Assembly (NCBI GenBank): GCA_013697725.1
Contig: JACCWI010000059.1
Location: 109,063 to 173,062, forward strand
Source of the DNA: Tatlockia sp.
GTDB taxonomy: Bacteria > Pseudomonadota > Gammaproteobacteria > Legionellales > Legionellaceae
DNA length: 64,000 nt
Direction: 5' to 3'
The notes beneath the pieces were generated by a model. It was not told the DNA's origin. It did not search any database and saw nothing but the letters and a program-made list of their open reading frames with translations. The position numbers and the translations under genes are program-made. Of the stretch, positions 30,563-40,330 are shown one piece after another. Positions within the stretch are counted from its first letter, which is position 1; each line of letters begins with the position of its first letter.

Positions 30563-33136
30563 ATGCTATACAAAAAAGAAAATCCTAATGTTGTAGAATT
30601 TAAATTTAAAGATGATGCTACGGTTGATGAATGTCTTGCCTGTTTTAATGACTCGTCAATAATCTCGTGCATGCTTGATTTCTCATCTTATATTCCCAAC
30701 GATGATAAAATGCTGGCTCTAGTGCTTGCTCTTGAAGCTAATCCTCATATGGAAAAATTTCGTCTTATTAGTGGTAGTGATAATTTATCAAACTCCACGA
30801 TTGAAATTATGACTAATGCGCTAGTAAAATTTAAACATCTTAAAGCACTTGTCGTTAAAGGATCCTTTTTTAATCATAATTCAGCAAAATCTTTTGCAGA
30901 GTTAATAATGAACTCGGATAAACTTGAAGCGCTCACCCTAAGTGAGAATGGCTATTATGCAGCACCATTCAGTGAAGAGAATATTGAACTGCTCTCTCAA
31001 GCGCTAAGTATTAATACTAGTTTGTGGCATATTGATTTCTCTGGCAATCGCAATCAACTATCCTTGGAAGCGGGGATAACTCTTTGTCAGGCTCTGTCAA
31101 ATAACAAAAATCTTAGAAAAATAAATCTTAAAAATAATAATTTCCCCCTCAATGGTCAACATCTAATTCTGGATGTGCTTTATCAAAATGAAAACTTAAG
31201 CAGCATTAGCTTAGATAACCTAACTTTTACATCTTATCAATTTCAACTCACAATAAATGATAATTACTTAGATCACTATCTTCGTATGCTTCAAAAAAAT
31301 CCAAACATCACCTCTGTGGATCTGGTTTTTAAATCCAATTCCAACACTAACTTAGAACCATTTTTTAAATCATTAATGCATTTAAAGCATCTTGAGAATT
31401 TAAGGCTCATCTCTTTTCCTAGTTCCTTAATTCCCTTGTTGGTTAAACTATTTGAACAAAACGACATCAAAAAACTGAGCTACTCAGGGATAATTGACTT
31501 GATTAATTTTTTTAGTTTTTCTGAGATGCTACAAAATTCCAAGTTAGAATCAATCTCATTAGATTTAGATGATAAGTATAAAAATAATATTAGTAACAGA
31601 ATTTTTAAAGAACTTTTCAATTCTGGATTCAACAATTGTCTTCAATCCCTTAAACTCAGGTATAAACGAATTAGCCCAGAATCAGCTGAATCCATTGGCA
31701 AATTTCTGAATAGAACAACCTCATTGACCTCATTGGATCTTTCCTCCAATCCTATGAGTTACCAATCTTTAAGAATTATTATTGATTCTGTAAATAATAA
31801 TCAAACACTGCGTGAATTAGATTTGAGCTATAATGGGTGCAGTTTTGATCGCTGTGATTTTATTTATATTTCAGGAAAACAACTTTATGGTCGTACATTC
31901 GATACTTCCGCTTATTCTCTCAAAGGTTCCAAACTCTATTACCATAAACCGTCTGAAACTGATAACCACGCTGAAACGGAACTTGAAATAGATTTAAACA
32001 AAGATCAATTAGCAGCACTAAAAAGAGTGAGTACATCTGAAATAGTTAATCTTTCTCAATCTCAATTAGATAAAATAACAGCCATCACCGGTCATGTTCA
32101 CCATGCTCATAGAGAACTAGCATTTTTGGAGTCCCTAAAACTAAACACTCGATTAACCCAATTAAATTTAGTAGATAAGTCAAATTATGCGGAGTTTAAG
32201 CATCCCACATTCCAGATCAATCGCCTCCATGGCGCTGTTTGTGAAATATTGTTTGGCCCATCAAAGGGTCCAGATAATAACCTTTCTTACCAAAGCTATT
32301 GCAATCTAGAAAATTTAATGGACAGAAATTTAAATTCTCTCATCTTTTCCTGCTATCAAAAATTTCTGCTTTTAAAGTTATTAATAGTAGAAAAAAATCC
32401 CATTCCCTTGGATTTAGTGAATATTATTTTTAATCTATTAATTTTAAAAGCTGTGGGCTTTAGAGAAAAAGCTATATTTGAGGATCCGTCTCAATTAAAT
32501 TCTATCCTAACTTTAAAGGCTAACAATAAAGTTCAACTCGAGGATAAACTAATTCAAACTAAGTGTATCCAAGCCCAACCCGAAAAAGATTTTGCAACAA
32601 AGCTAAACGATTTAACCTCTAGATTTTTAAATAATGTTGAAATTTCCAACCATATCAGAGCTTTTGATCAAGCACTTAAAGCTATTTTTCATGAAGGCAA
32701 AGGTGCAAAACAGCAAGATCTTCAAAAGTTAAACGCCTTTGCGCAGCAAGCTACTGAATTACTCGAGTCTGTAATTGATCTGCGTAAGAATAAAGATTTC
32801 CTGAAAAATATTAAAAAGGACTTGGATAGTTTCCAACAAAATCTGCCTCAAACCTCTAGTTTGAGCCAATTTTATGGAGTTTTAAATGCGGTCATGGCCG
32901 TGTTTTCAGCACTCGTTGAAACTTTATTATTACCGGTTCTAATACCATTAAGCTGTTGTCTCGAAAAACCCATTTACCGAGCCACAGGCTATTTTGCTGA
33001 TAATTGCTATTGTATGTTTAATTCCCCCTTGAATCCACCCCTTAAAATCATTAACGAGCTAAGAGAATCATTACTTGATTCAACAATTTTAATTGAAAAT
33101 ACGGAGAATCTCGAACCCATTAGAGCAATTATTTAA
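30563..33136 (+). CDS. Leucine-rich-repeat protein, candidate Dot/Icm effector
   Basis: 857 residues. RNI-type leucine-rich repeats run from about residue 60 to 430, for example LRKINLKNNNF near 186, LTSLDLSSNPM near 388 and LRELDLSYNG near 417. A divergent middle region and a helical segment follow. Near residues 770-800 is a long hydrophobic stretch (ALVETLLLPVLIPLSC) next to several cysteines, which could insert in a host membrane. No Sec signal. LRR proteins without a signal peptide are typical type IV effectors in Legionella. Function unknown. Confidence 0.72.
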   Translation: MLYKKENPNVVEFKFKDDATVDECLACFNDSSIISCMLDFSSYIPNDDKMLALVLALEANPHMEKFRLISGSDNLSNSTIEIMTNALVKFKHLKALVVKGSFFNHNSAKSFAELIMNSDKLEALTLSENGYYAAPFSEENIELLSQALSINTSLWHIDFSGNRNQLSLEAGITLCQALSNNKNLRKINLKNNNFPLNGQHLILDVLYQNENLSSISLDNLTFTSYQFQLTINDNYLDHYLRMLQKNPNITSVDLVFKSNSNTNLEPFFKSLMHLKHLENLRLISFPSSLIPLLVKLFEQNDIKKLSYSGIIDLINFFSFSEMLQNSKLESISLDLDDKYKNNISNRIFKELFNSGFNNCLQSLKLRYKRISPESAESIGKFLNRTTSLTSLDLSSNPMSYQSLRIIIDSVNNNQTLRELDLSYNGCSFDRCDFIYISGKQLYGRTFDTSAYSLKGSKLYYHKPSETDNHAETELEIDLNKDQLAALKRVSTSEIVNLSQSQLDKITAITGHVHHAHRELAFLESLKLNTRLTQLNLVDKSNYAEFKHPTFQINRLHGAVCEILFGPSKGPDNNLSYQSYCNLENLMDRNLNSLIFSCYQKFLLLKLLIVEKNPIPLDLVNIIFNLLILKAVGFREKAIFEDPSQLNSILTLKANNKVQLEDKLIQTKCIQAQPEKDFATKLNDLTSRFLNNVEISNHIRAFDQALKAIFHEGKGAKQQDLQKLNAFAQQATELLESVIDLRKNKDFLKNIKKDLDSFQQNLPQTSSLSQFYGVLNAVMAVFSALVETLLLPVLIPLSCCLEKPIYRATGYFADNCYCMFNSPLNPPLKIINELRESLLDSTILIENTENLEPIRAII

Positions 33137-33207
33137 TTCTTTAAGTTAGACAATCCAATGCTAAAGCAAATTCGAGAATGAGTACTTGCAAAAATACGGT
33201 ACATACA
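33134..33207. repeat. Direct repeat, left copy
   Basis: About 70 bases, roughly 80% identical by eye to 34765-34836: shared blocks AGACAATC, GCAAATTC, AGAATGAGT and CTTGCAAAAATAC in the same order. It begins inside the stop region of the LRR gene and lies upstream of the gene at 33384. Confidence 0.7.
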
Positions 33208-33383
33208 TCTTTGCCTACAATAATATGCTATCCAATATTCTGTTTCAGACATAGGAACTTCAAATTTTTTTTTTCATTAAATTACATGAGTCCGGATCGA
33301 ATCTATTGTGCTATTAAAAAAATTATTGCCAATATTTTTTATATAATGTACAATTATAAGTCAATCAAGTTATTAGGTACAAA

Positions 33384-34184
33384 ATGAGCTATCTAAATCC
33401 TTTTCATGAAATTTATTATCAAGAAAGTAGCGAATTTATTCATGCAAATACGTTAAGAACAACTTTTAGCCAAAAGGTTTTAAATGCTTATTCTACTTTT
33501 TCAGGTACAAGATTTATTGGAATGGATAAAACCCATCACGTTGGTCTGTTTGATTATGCCACGATTTTCTTACCTTGGTTAGTTGATAAACTTACCATCT
33601 GGTGTGCTAATAATTCTGAAAATCCCGGTCTAAAAGGTGCTCTCGCAAAATTAGTTTTCATCCCAGCAGTCTTTTTTACCTTCATATCGAATGTGATACG
33701 CTATGTCAGTTCTGCGGTACTTACATTTCTTACCCTACCTATAATTTTTATTGTTTACCTGGTTGCAAATCTAATAAGTTATGGCGATAGAAAGAGAATT
33801 GATAATCTCAATTTAGAGTTAAAAAATGATGAATTTAAAGGAAAATTAAAAGAGTATATGGAGATTAAGGGCTTTGATTACGATGCTCTGAAACTTGATT
33901 ATAGTTTTGATCCAAATACTAATTCATCCCATATTAATTTCCGTGATAATCCCTTTTCAATTAAGCCCGTCAGATGTGCTTGCTGTGAAGGCGCCCATAT
34001 CTTGGCGCGAATACCAATTGATAGAGAAAATGTAGAACACGCTCAAGCTTTGCAGTCACTATTTGAATTAAATGTGGGAGGCATAGCTTTAGCTAGTAAT
34101 AACCACAGTTTTTTCAAAAAGCCCGATGTTGATTTTAGTAAAGCTTTACAGGAAAGCGAGAATAGTCCCCTAAAGCCCTGGTAA
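33384..34184 (+). CDS. Hypothetical membrane protein, candidate effector
   Basis: 266 residues. Two adjacent hydrophobic segments lie near residues 90-135 (LAKLVFIPAVFFTFI and VLTFLTLPIIFIVYLVANL), with soluble ends; the C-terminal half has a CACCEG cysteine cluster near 197. No Sec signal and no recognised domain. A central hairpin anchor with soluble flanks is common among effectors that sit in vacuolar membranes. It is bracketed by the two copies of a direct repeat. Confidence 0.6.
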   Translation: MSYLNPFHEIYYQESSEFIHANTLRTTFSQKVLNAYSTFSGTRFIGMDKTHHVGLFDYATIFLPWLVDKLTIWCANNSENPGLKGALAKLVFIPAVFFTFISNVIRYVSSAVLTFLTLPIIFIVYLVANLISYGDRKRIDNLNLELKNDEFKGKLKEYMEIKGFDYDALKLDYSFDPNTNSSHINFRDNPFSIKPVRCACCEGAHILARIPIDRENVEHAQALQSLFELNVGGIALASNNHSFFKKPDVDFSKALQESENSPLKPW

Positions 34185-34310
34185 TAGGTCAATCCCCTGT
34201 TAGTTTGAATGTAAACTGATATGGGATTAAGAGGTAGCTGTGCAGATGGGGTACTACAGTTTTAAACAATTTTTAAAAATTTATAATTTTTTTATGAGTA
34301 ATACAATCGA

Positions 34311-34583
34311 TTACAATTTCGAAGAATGAAAAGCCCTATTAGATAAATCTTCATTTTGAATAACCTCTTCAATTTGGAATCTATTTAAAATAGTAAATGA
34401 GGCATAGGGTTCGATAGATGCATAGAATCTACCCGTTTCAACGCTAATAACGGGAATATTTTTAAAACTAATACTATAGTTTGTTCTTCGGTCATCCGGT
34501 TTGGATGGTGTACATTTTATATCAGGATTTTGGGTAGGAACTTCCAAAAGATAATAACGTCCAATATGTTTCATATTATTCAA
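34311..34583 (-). pseudogene. Truncated or decayed small gene
   Basis: The frame encodes about 90 residues from a TTG or 87 from an internal ATG, but homology-like open sequence continues upstream (PFGKIEPNEN then REFLTKLGFDL) to a TAA near 34650 with no start codon. This suggests a gene that lost its 5' end. No family recognised. The DNA lies between the two direct repeats. Confidence 0.35.
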
Positions 34584-34764
34584 ATCAAAACCAAGTTTAG
34601 TTAGAAATTCTCTATCGTTTTCATTTGGTTCTATTTTGCCAAAGGGAATGTACAGTTAATGTTCTCTACTTGGTGCGATAAAATGATTCTAAATCAAAAT
34701 TTCAATTAAAAAAGATTAAGCATTAACTTTGATTAACACAAAGATGTTGACTTAGCGAAATTAT

Positions 34765-34836
34765 CTAATTCTCTGCCAGACAATCAACTGCTAAAAGCAA
34801 ATTCAAGAATGAGTTCTTGCAAAAATACAGTACAAA
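34765..34836. repeat. Direct repeat, right copy
   Basis: Partner of 33134-33207, about 1.6 kb away, in the same orientation. It ends 83 bases before the cfa start and may contribute to the cfa leader. Confidence 0.7.
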
Positions 34837-34918
34837 TGTATTAATTAATACGATTCTGGAAATCGTTGGCTTAATGGATTGAGTAGATTTCTCTTTGAGA
34901 ATGAAGGAGCGTCAGGGA

Positions 34919-36046
34919 ATGGACAATAATATGCTAGAAAAAATTCTTAACCAAGCCGGCGTTAGTCTTAACGGGTCTGAACCCCAGGACATAAAACTCC
35001 TCAATGACAAGGCCTTAGACCAAATCATGCGGAATGGCTCCCTTGGTTTGGGTGACACCTATATGGCAGGATGGTGGGATTGCGAGTGCCTGGATGAATT
35101 ATCTTTCAGGCTTTGCCGCGCTGCCATAGATAAGAAGATTAATCTTCCTTGGCCACAAGCACTTAGGATTTGGGCGACCAGGCTAACTAACTTTCAAAAT
35201 AAAACCAGAGCCCAGCATGTCGCTCGCAAACACTACAATCTTGATAATCATTTATTTGAATTAATGCTAGGCAAAACGATGGCCTACAGCTGTGGCTATT
35301 GGAAGAATGAAGAAGATTTAAACAGGGCTCAATTTGCAAAATACGAGTTAATTTGTAAAAAGCTAAAACTAACTTCGCAAGATAGATTATTAGATATAGG
35401 TTGTGGTTGGGGAGGCTTCGCAGCCTATGCTGCAGAAAATTATGGCTGTCGAGTGGCTGCTTTAAGTATCGCTTCAGAACAAATTGCCTATGCCAAAATG
35501 CGTTATCAGAATTTGTCCATTGATTTTTATGTTGCCGATTATCGTGATGTTAACGCTTATAATCCACAAGAGATTGAATTTACCAAGCAAGCAAGCATTG
35601 GCGCATTTGAACATATTGGTTACAAAAATCACCGTAATTTTCTGAAAATCATGGCCACGCAACTTAGCGCTGAAGGCTTATTTTTATTGCATACCATTGG
35701 CAGTAATGAGACTACCACAACCACTGATCCCTGGATTGATAAATACATCTTCCCCAATGGCAATGTTCCTTCAATGGTGCAATTAACCAAAGCAATGGAA
35801 AATCTCTTCCTTGTTGAAGATTGGCATAACTTTGGCGCAGATTATGACAAAACTTTATTAGCCTGGAATGCGAATTTCGAATCTAATTGGCCTTTACTAA
35901 AAGACCAATACGATCAGCATTTTTATCGCATGTGGCGCTATTATCTATTAATGTGTGCAGGTATGTTTAGGGCACGTTCGGCTCAACTTTGGCAAATTGT
36001 TCTGTCGAAATCCGGTCTAATTGGTGGCTATGAAAGCGTGCGCTAA
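34919..36046 (+). CDS. cfa: Cyclopropane-fatty-acyl-phospholipid synthase
   Basis: 375 residues. It methylenates unsaturated acyl chains of phospholipids using SAM. N-terminal SLGLGDTYMAGWWDCE matches Cfa lipid-binding domain; LDIGCGWGGFA near 160 is the SAM motif; GAFEHIGYKN near 225 carries the bicarbonate-site region; FPNGNVPS follows near 280. AAGGAG ten bases upstream supports the ATG at 34919. Cyclopropane lipids are common in Legionella membranes. Confidence 0.95.
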   Translation: MDNNMLEKILNQAGVSLNGSEPQDIKLLNDKALDQIMRNGSLGLGDTYMAGWWDCECLDELSFRLCRAAIDKKINLPWPQALRIWATRLTNFQNKTRAQHVARKHYNLDNHLFELMLGKTMAYSCGYWKNEEDLNRAQFAKYELICKKLKLTSQDRLLDIGCGWGGFAAYAAENYGCRVAALSIASEQIAYAKMRYQNLSIDFYVADYRDVNAYNPQEIEFTKQASIGAFEHIGYKNHRNFLKIMATQLSAEGLFLLHTIGSNETTTTTDPWIDKYIFPNGNVPSMVQLTKAMENLFLVEDWHNFGADYDKTLLAWNANFESNWPLLKDQYDQHFYRMWRYYLLMCAGMFRARSAQLWQIVLSKSGLIGGYESVR

Positions 36047-36112
36047 ACAATCATCTAAACTAAGTTAAGCCGAAAAGGTGAACTAACTGCAGCTCATTTT
36101 CTCCGGCTAACA

Positions 36113-38119
36113 CTAGACCCTGGATTTTCCATTTACTCGACGAGCGATCCAAACGGCTAAAAGCAAGGTTGATAATACCCCTAGGCCAACACTATATCGA
36201 TGCCAATTTGGACCAACTAAAGCAAGAGCATTAGCTGAATGCAGAATAGAAAAAGGAATGGCAAGTAAAACATCCATGATAGCCGAACCTGCAACCAAGC
36301 CACAGGCAATCCGAACACCGGTTTGATTGCGAGTTGATTTTTCTTCCTTCGAAAATTTTTGTTTAGCTAAGCGCCAGTGCACTGTTAAAGCAATCATTCC
36401 ACCTAAAAATAAAGGAAATGATGAGGCTATAGGTAAATACATACCTATTGCAACACCAAGCACTGATAACTTTAAAAACCGTTCTATTTTACAAAAATGA
36501 TTAATGAGAAGCAGCGCAAAAATAATAAGGGCGCCGATAAACATCATATTCCAAGGCAAGGTATTTCTAAATACGGCTTCGGTGATAGCAGCCATCAACG
36601 CCGCAGTTGGCGCAGGGAGGGATTGACTAATATCCATGCCTTCACGTGGCATAATTCCACCAATGCCATAAACATCAAATAATAATTGCATCACCGGAGG
36701 AATAACCAAGGCAGAAACCACTACGCCGATTAGTAACATTATTTGCTGGCGCCAGGGAGTTGCGCCAACCAATTGACCGACTTTTAAGTCTTGAGTGTTA
36801 TCGTTGGCAATTGCGGCAATGCCCGTTACGACCGAACCAATAATAATGGTAATAGCTTCCGCTCCTTGAATTTGACTATCTGTTAGCGGTACTGAAAAAC
36901 TCGACTTAAGAATAGTTAATAAAATCCAGGCCGCAAAAAGCATACCCGCAATAACCACAGAGCTTCCGGGACTTGCAGTGACTCCAACCATTCCAGAAAA
37001 ATACCCAGTGATGACCGAAAATAAAAATCCAATCAATAAAACATAAACCACTGCACCGAATACAAAGGTCGGCCCATAATTTTCATTCAGCCCAACCATT
37101 TCTAGCGGAAAAATAAATTGAAAAAATAAAAATAAAATCGCCGCCATTAAAGCAATGCCAATTAAAATATAAGGCATTGGAATGTCCCTATCCGTTCGTG
37201 GCAATTGGATATCGCTACGGCTTTTAGAGATAAATGCGGTAAATGAGATACTGATTGATTTTGCCAGGGGCTTAACTAATTTAAGGAAGGTCCAAGTCCC
37301 GGCAAACAACATCGCACCAATGCCCAAATAGCGCATTTGGCTAGACCAAAGAAAATTTGCAGCTTGTTCAGGCGGATAAAGATTAAGAAACTCAGGATAA
37401 AACTGGCTTACAATTGGCATGGCAATTAGCCATGAAATAATTGCGCCCAGGAAAATACTAATTGCCATATCATGGCCCACTAAATAGCCTGCACCTATCA
37501 TCGTCGCGGAAAAACCAACGCCAAAGCCAAAGAGTGAGCGCTTGGCTGCAAACCAAAAATTCCAATTAGAGGAAATAATTTTAAATCCGGCCTGCATGAG
37601 TTCTATAACGCCGCCAACCAGCCCGCCTAAAAAGATATCAGAAACACCAGCCTTTTCAGTAGAAGACTTCAACACTTCAGCAATTGCACGACCTTCCGGA
37701 AACTTTAAAGCCGGTTCATTAACCAAAACACGTCGTAAAGGTATGGAAAACAAAACACCTAAAATTCCACCACAAGCGGCGATAAAGAAATTAGTGAAAT
37801 AATCAAAATGATGCCAGTACTGGATGATTATCATCGCCGGAATAGTGTAAACGATACCCCCAGCTACCGCCTCGCCGGCAGAGGCTGCGGTTTGTACAGC
37901 GTTGTTTTCAAGTATTGTTGCATCTTTAAAAAAGCGTAAGATACCCATTGAGATAATAGCAGCCGGAATTGATGCAGAGGTTAAAATCCCTAGCTTTAGA
38001 GCCAAATAAGCATTGGATAATGCTAAAAAAACAGTTAACACAATAGCAAGAATGACGCTACGAATAGTTAATTCAGCAATTTTTTTATCCGCTGAAATTA
38101 GCGGAGAGAAATCACTCAT
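36113..38119 (-). CDS. OPT family oligopeptide transporter
   Basis: 668 residues with about 14-16 hydrophobic helices. ELTIRSVILAIVLTVFLALSNAYLALKLG at the N-terminus is given here only in part as the family marker NAYLALKLG; LKFPEGRAIAEVL near 140 and IANDNTQDLKVGQLVGATPW near 440 (shortened: NDNTQDLKVG) are hallmarks of prokaryotic OPT proteins. GGAG six bases upstream supports the start at 38119. It imports peptides, possibly metal-chelated ones. Convergent with cfa. Confidence 0.9.
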   Translation of the reverse strand: MSDFSPLISADKKIAELTIRSVILAIVLTVFLALSNAYLALKLGILTSASIPAAIISMGILRFFKDATILENNAVQTAASAGEAVAGGIVYTIPAMIIIQYWHHFDYFTNFFIAACGGILGVLFSIPLRRVLVNEPALKFPEGRAIAEVLKSSTEKAGVSDIFLGGLVGGVIELMQAGFKIISSNWNFWFAAKRSLFGFGVGFSATMIGAGYLVGHDMAISIFLGAIISWLIAMPIVSQFYPEFLNLYPPEQAANFLWSSQMRYLGIGAMLFAGTWTFLKLVKPLAKSISISFTAFISKSRSDIQLPRTDRDIPMPYILIGIALMAAILFLFFQFIFPLEMVGLNENYGPTFVFGAVVYVLLIGFLFSVITGYFSGMVGVTASPGSSVVIAGMLFAAWILLTILKSSFSVPLTDSQIQGAEAITIIIGSVVTGIAAIANDNTQDLKVGQLVGATPWRQQIMLLIGVVVSALVIPPVMQLLFDVYGIGGIMPREGMDISQSLPAPTAALMAAITEAVFRNTLPWNMMFIGALIIFALLLINHFCKIERFLKLSVLGVAIGMYLPIASSFPLFLGGMIALTVHWRLAKQKFSKEEKSTRNQTGVRIACGLVAGSAIMDVLLAIPFSILHSANALALVGPNWHRYSVGLGVLSTLLLAVWIARRVNGKSRV

Positions 38120-38204
38120 TAGATACTCCACCGAATCAATTTAAACCCCTTAAATCCTAAAATTACGCGTTCTTGCCGAGTGTTGATCCATTTTTTTAAA
38201 TGTA

Positions 38205-39413
38205 TTAAATATATTTTCCCGCAATCATAGTTTTGTGGCCTGCAACAGAACCAAAATAATAGCAAAGTAATGAGCTATCAGACAGGGACCACCTTATTAA
38301 ATCCGCAGCAAGCCCAGGAGCAATTGACCCAGTTTCTTTTTCTAAACCCAAAGCTCTTGCAGCTTGATAAGTTACTCCAGCTAAAGCTTCAGCAACCGTG
38401 AGCTTAAAACGCAGGCAAGCCATATTTAACATTAACAACAAGGAGGTTGTTGGCGAACTGCCGGGATTTGCATCCGTGGCGATTGCAAGACCCACTCCTA
38501 GATCTCTGAATAGAGCAATGGGCGGCTTTCGCTCTTCATTAAGAAAGTAGTTAGCCCCTGGCAAAAGGACTGCTACAGTACCATTTAAAGCCATTGCCCT
38601 AGCTCCGTCTTCCTCTAGATATTCAAGGTGATCAGAAGAGAGCGCCCCTAAACCGGCGGCTAATTTGCTGGCACCTAAATTAGTTAATTGTTCCGCATGA
38701 CATTTAATCTTTAGAGACAAATCTTGTGCTTTTAAGAAAATTTGTTCGGTTTGTTTTAAACTAAAACCAATTTCTTCACAAAAAACATCGACTGCATCAG
38801 CCAATCCTGATTCTGCGACTGCGGGAAGCATCTCAGCGCAAAGAAAATCAATATAAGCCTGGCTATTTTTTTCATATTCAGGCGGTAGAGTATGAGCGCC
38901 AAGAAAAGTGGTTTTAACTCTTAAGCCACTTAGTTCCCCTAATTGCCTTGCCACCCGCAAAAGCTTTAGTTCATTCGCTAAATCAAGGCCATAACCTGAT
39001 TTGATTTCAACAGTAGTCACGCCTTCAGCACCTAAGGCTAAAATTCTTGGTAGCGATTGCTCTAGCAGCTCCTCTTCAGAAGCAGCTCGAGTAGCTCTTA
39101 CAGTGGCTAAAATCCCACCTCCTGCTTGCGCAAGCTCTCTATATTTTTTTCCTTCGAGATAGAGTTTAAATTCATTAGCACGATTCCCCGCATAAACTAA
39201 ATGGGTATGGCAATCAATTAAACCCGGCGTCACTAATTGACCCTGACAATTTTCGCGTACCTGCGCTTGTTGTAGATAATCAGCAGGTAGCTCAGCTTGA
39301 TTCCCACACCAAATTATCTGAGCACCGCCGAGGGCAATAGCCTGATTTTTAAGCTCTCTACCCTCTTGATTAAGGGTTGTAACATTCTCTAGCAGATGAT
39401 CGCAGTGAGGCAT
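38205..39413 (-). CDS. hutI: Imidazolonepropionase
   Basis: 402 residues. It hydrolyses imidazolone-5-propionate to formimidoylglutamate in histidine degradation. Metal-binding motifs [12 protein letters not shown] near 70, KCHAEQ near 240, SSDHLEY near 265 and [10 protein letters not shown] near 315 are present. The ATG at 39413 begins two bases after the stop of the SDR gene; a TTG 12 bases earlier would overlap it. No hutH or hutU in this window. Confidence 0.94.
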   Translation of the reverse strand: MPHCDHLLENVTTLNQEGRELKNQAIALGGAQIIWCGNQAELPADYLQQAQVRENCQGQLVTPGLIDCHTHLVYAGNRANEFKLYLEGKKYRELAQAGGGILATVRATRAASEEELLEQSLPRILALGAEGVTTVEIKSGYGLDLANELKLLRVARQLGELSGLRVKTTFLGAHTLPPEYEKNSQAYIDFLCAEMLPAVAESGLADAVDVFCEEIGFSLKQTEQIFLKAQDLSLKIKCHAEQLTNLGASKLAAGLGALSSDHLEYLEEDGARAMALNGTVAVLLPGANYFLNEERKPPIALFRDLGVGLAIATDANPGSSPTTSLLLMLNMACLRFKLTVAEALAGVTYQAARALGLEKETGSIAPGLAADLIRWSLSDSSLLCYYFGSVAGHKTMIAGKYI

Positions 39414-39415
39414 AT

Positions 39416-40174
39416 CTAAACCCAATCCGGAACTTTATAAGGCGGATAAAGCCAAGCTTGCTGATGGCTTTTCTCATAAATATCCCATTCTTTAGAACGG
39501 TAGACTTCTGGCTCGACTTCTAATAATAACCAGGCTAAAAATTCAGCCACAGTTGCTGTAGAAACCAAACGCTTTTCCTGGTGTAGTTTTAAATAGAATT
39601 GACGTTGCTCTTCATCCATTTGCTTAGCCTGGCGCGCTAAGGTTTGCATTTCAGTATCAATAATTCCTGGCATTACATGAGCTATAAGCAAATCGGGATT
39701 TTCCATTTGCCAACAACGAGTGAGCATTGCTAAACCGGCTTTGCTTACGCAATAACCTGCCCAAGCTGCTATAGCAAAATAAGCAGCTCCTGAACCTATG
39801 TTTAAGATTCGACCCTGCTTAAGTTTGCTTAACAAGGCTTGGGTTAGAAATAATGGCGCATTAAGATTTGTGGCTAAAATTTGTTGCCAGGATGATTCAT
39901 CAATTTTATCAACTGGGGTTATTGGTTCAAGTAAACCGGCATTGTTGATCAAGCCTTCAAGAGACTCTGTTCTAGCTAAATGGTTAAGAATCTGATCACG
40001 ACCCTGGTGAGTTGACACATCAGCCTGGAGGTAAGTGATTAACGGTGAAAAGGCGGCTGTTTCAATAAGTAGACGCTCACGTCGGCCAATTATGAGTACT
40101 TTTCTTTTTTTTTCTGCTAAAGAGTGAGCTAAAGCGCGACCGATTCCAGATCCTCCCCCAGTTATCAAAAACAT
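39416..40174 (-). CDS. Short-chain dehydrogenase/reductase
   Basis: 252 residues. NAD(P)-binding TGGGSGIG at residues 5-12, NNAG near 76 and the catalytic YCVSKAG near 148 with a Ser upstream (GSGAAY) define a classical SDR. Substrate unknown. It is tightly coupled with hutI, whose start follows its stop by two bases, so a role tied to histidine degradation or use of its products is possible. Upstream lies the divergent hutG gene. Confidence 0.85.
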   Translation of the reverse strand: MFLITGGGSGIGRALAHSLAEKKRKVLIIGRRERLLIETAAFSPLITYLQADVSTHQGRDQILNHLARTESLEGLINNAGLLEPITPVDKIDESSWQQILATNLNAPLFLTQALLSKLKQGRILNIGSGAAYFAIAAWAGYCVSKAGLAMLTRCWQMENPDLLIAHVMPGIIDTEMQTLARQAKQMDEEQRQFYLKLHQEKRLVSTATVAEFLAWLLLEVEPEVYRSKEWDIYEKSHQQAWLYPPYKVPDWV

Positions 40175-40330
40175 TGGAGCTCCCTATTGAGATGGGTTTA
40201 TAAAAAACCCTAAATTAAACTGTCGCGATGATAGCAGACCTTAATCCAATTGACACGATTTTAGAGCAATTGAGTGCAAATAGATCCGCGCCGAGATATT
40301 ATTCTTTTAGGTCATCGGAAAAGGTTTTTT

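Noticed and set aside
33178..33387. 69-residue frame upstream of the membrane-hairpin gene
   Set aside because: Starts inside the direct repeat, has no ribosome site, no conserved pattern, and overlaps the next start.
36055..36112. Bidirectional terminator between cfa and the OPT gene
   Set aside because: AGCCG/CGGCT arms are only five bases and the loop is long; support too weak to list.
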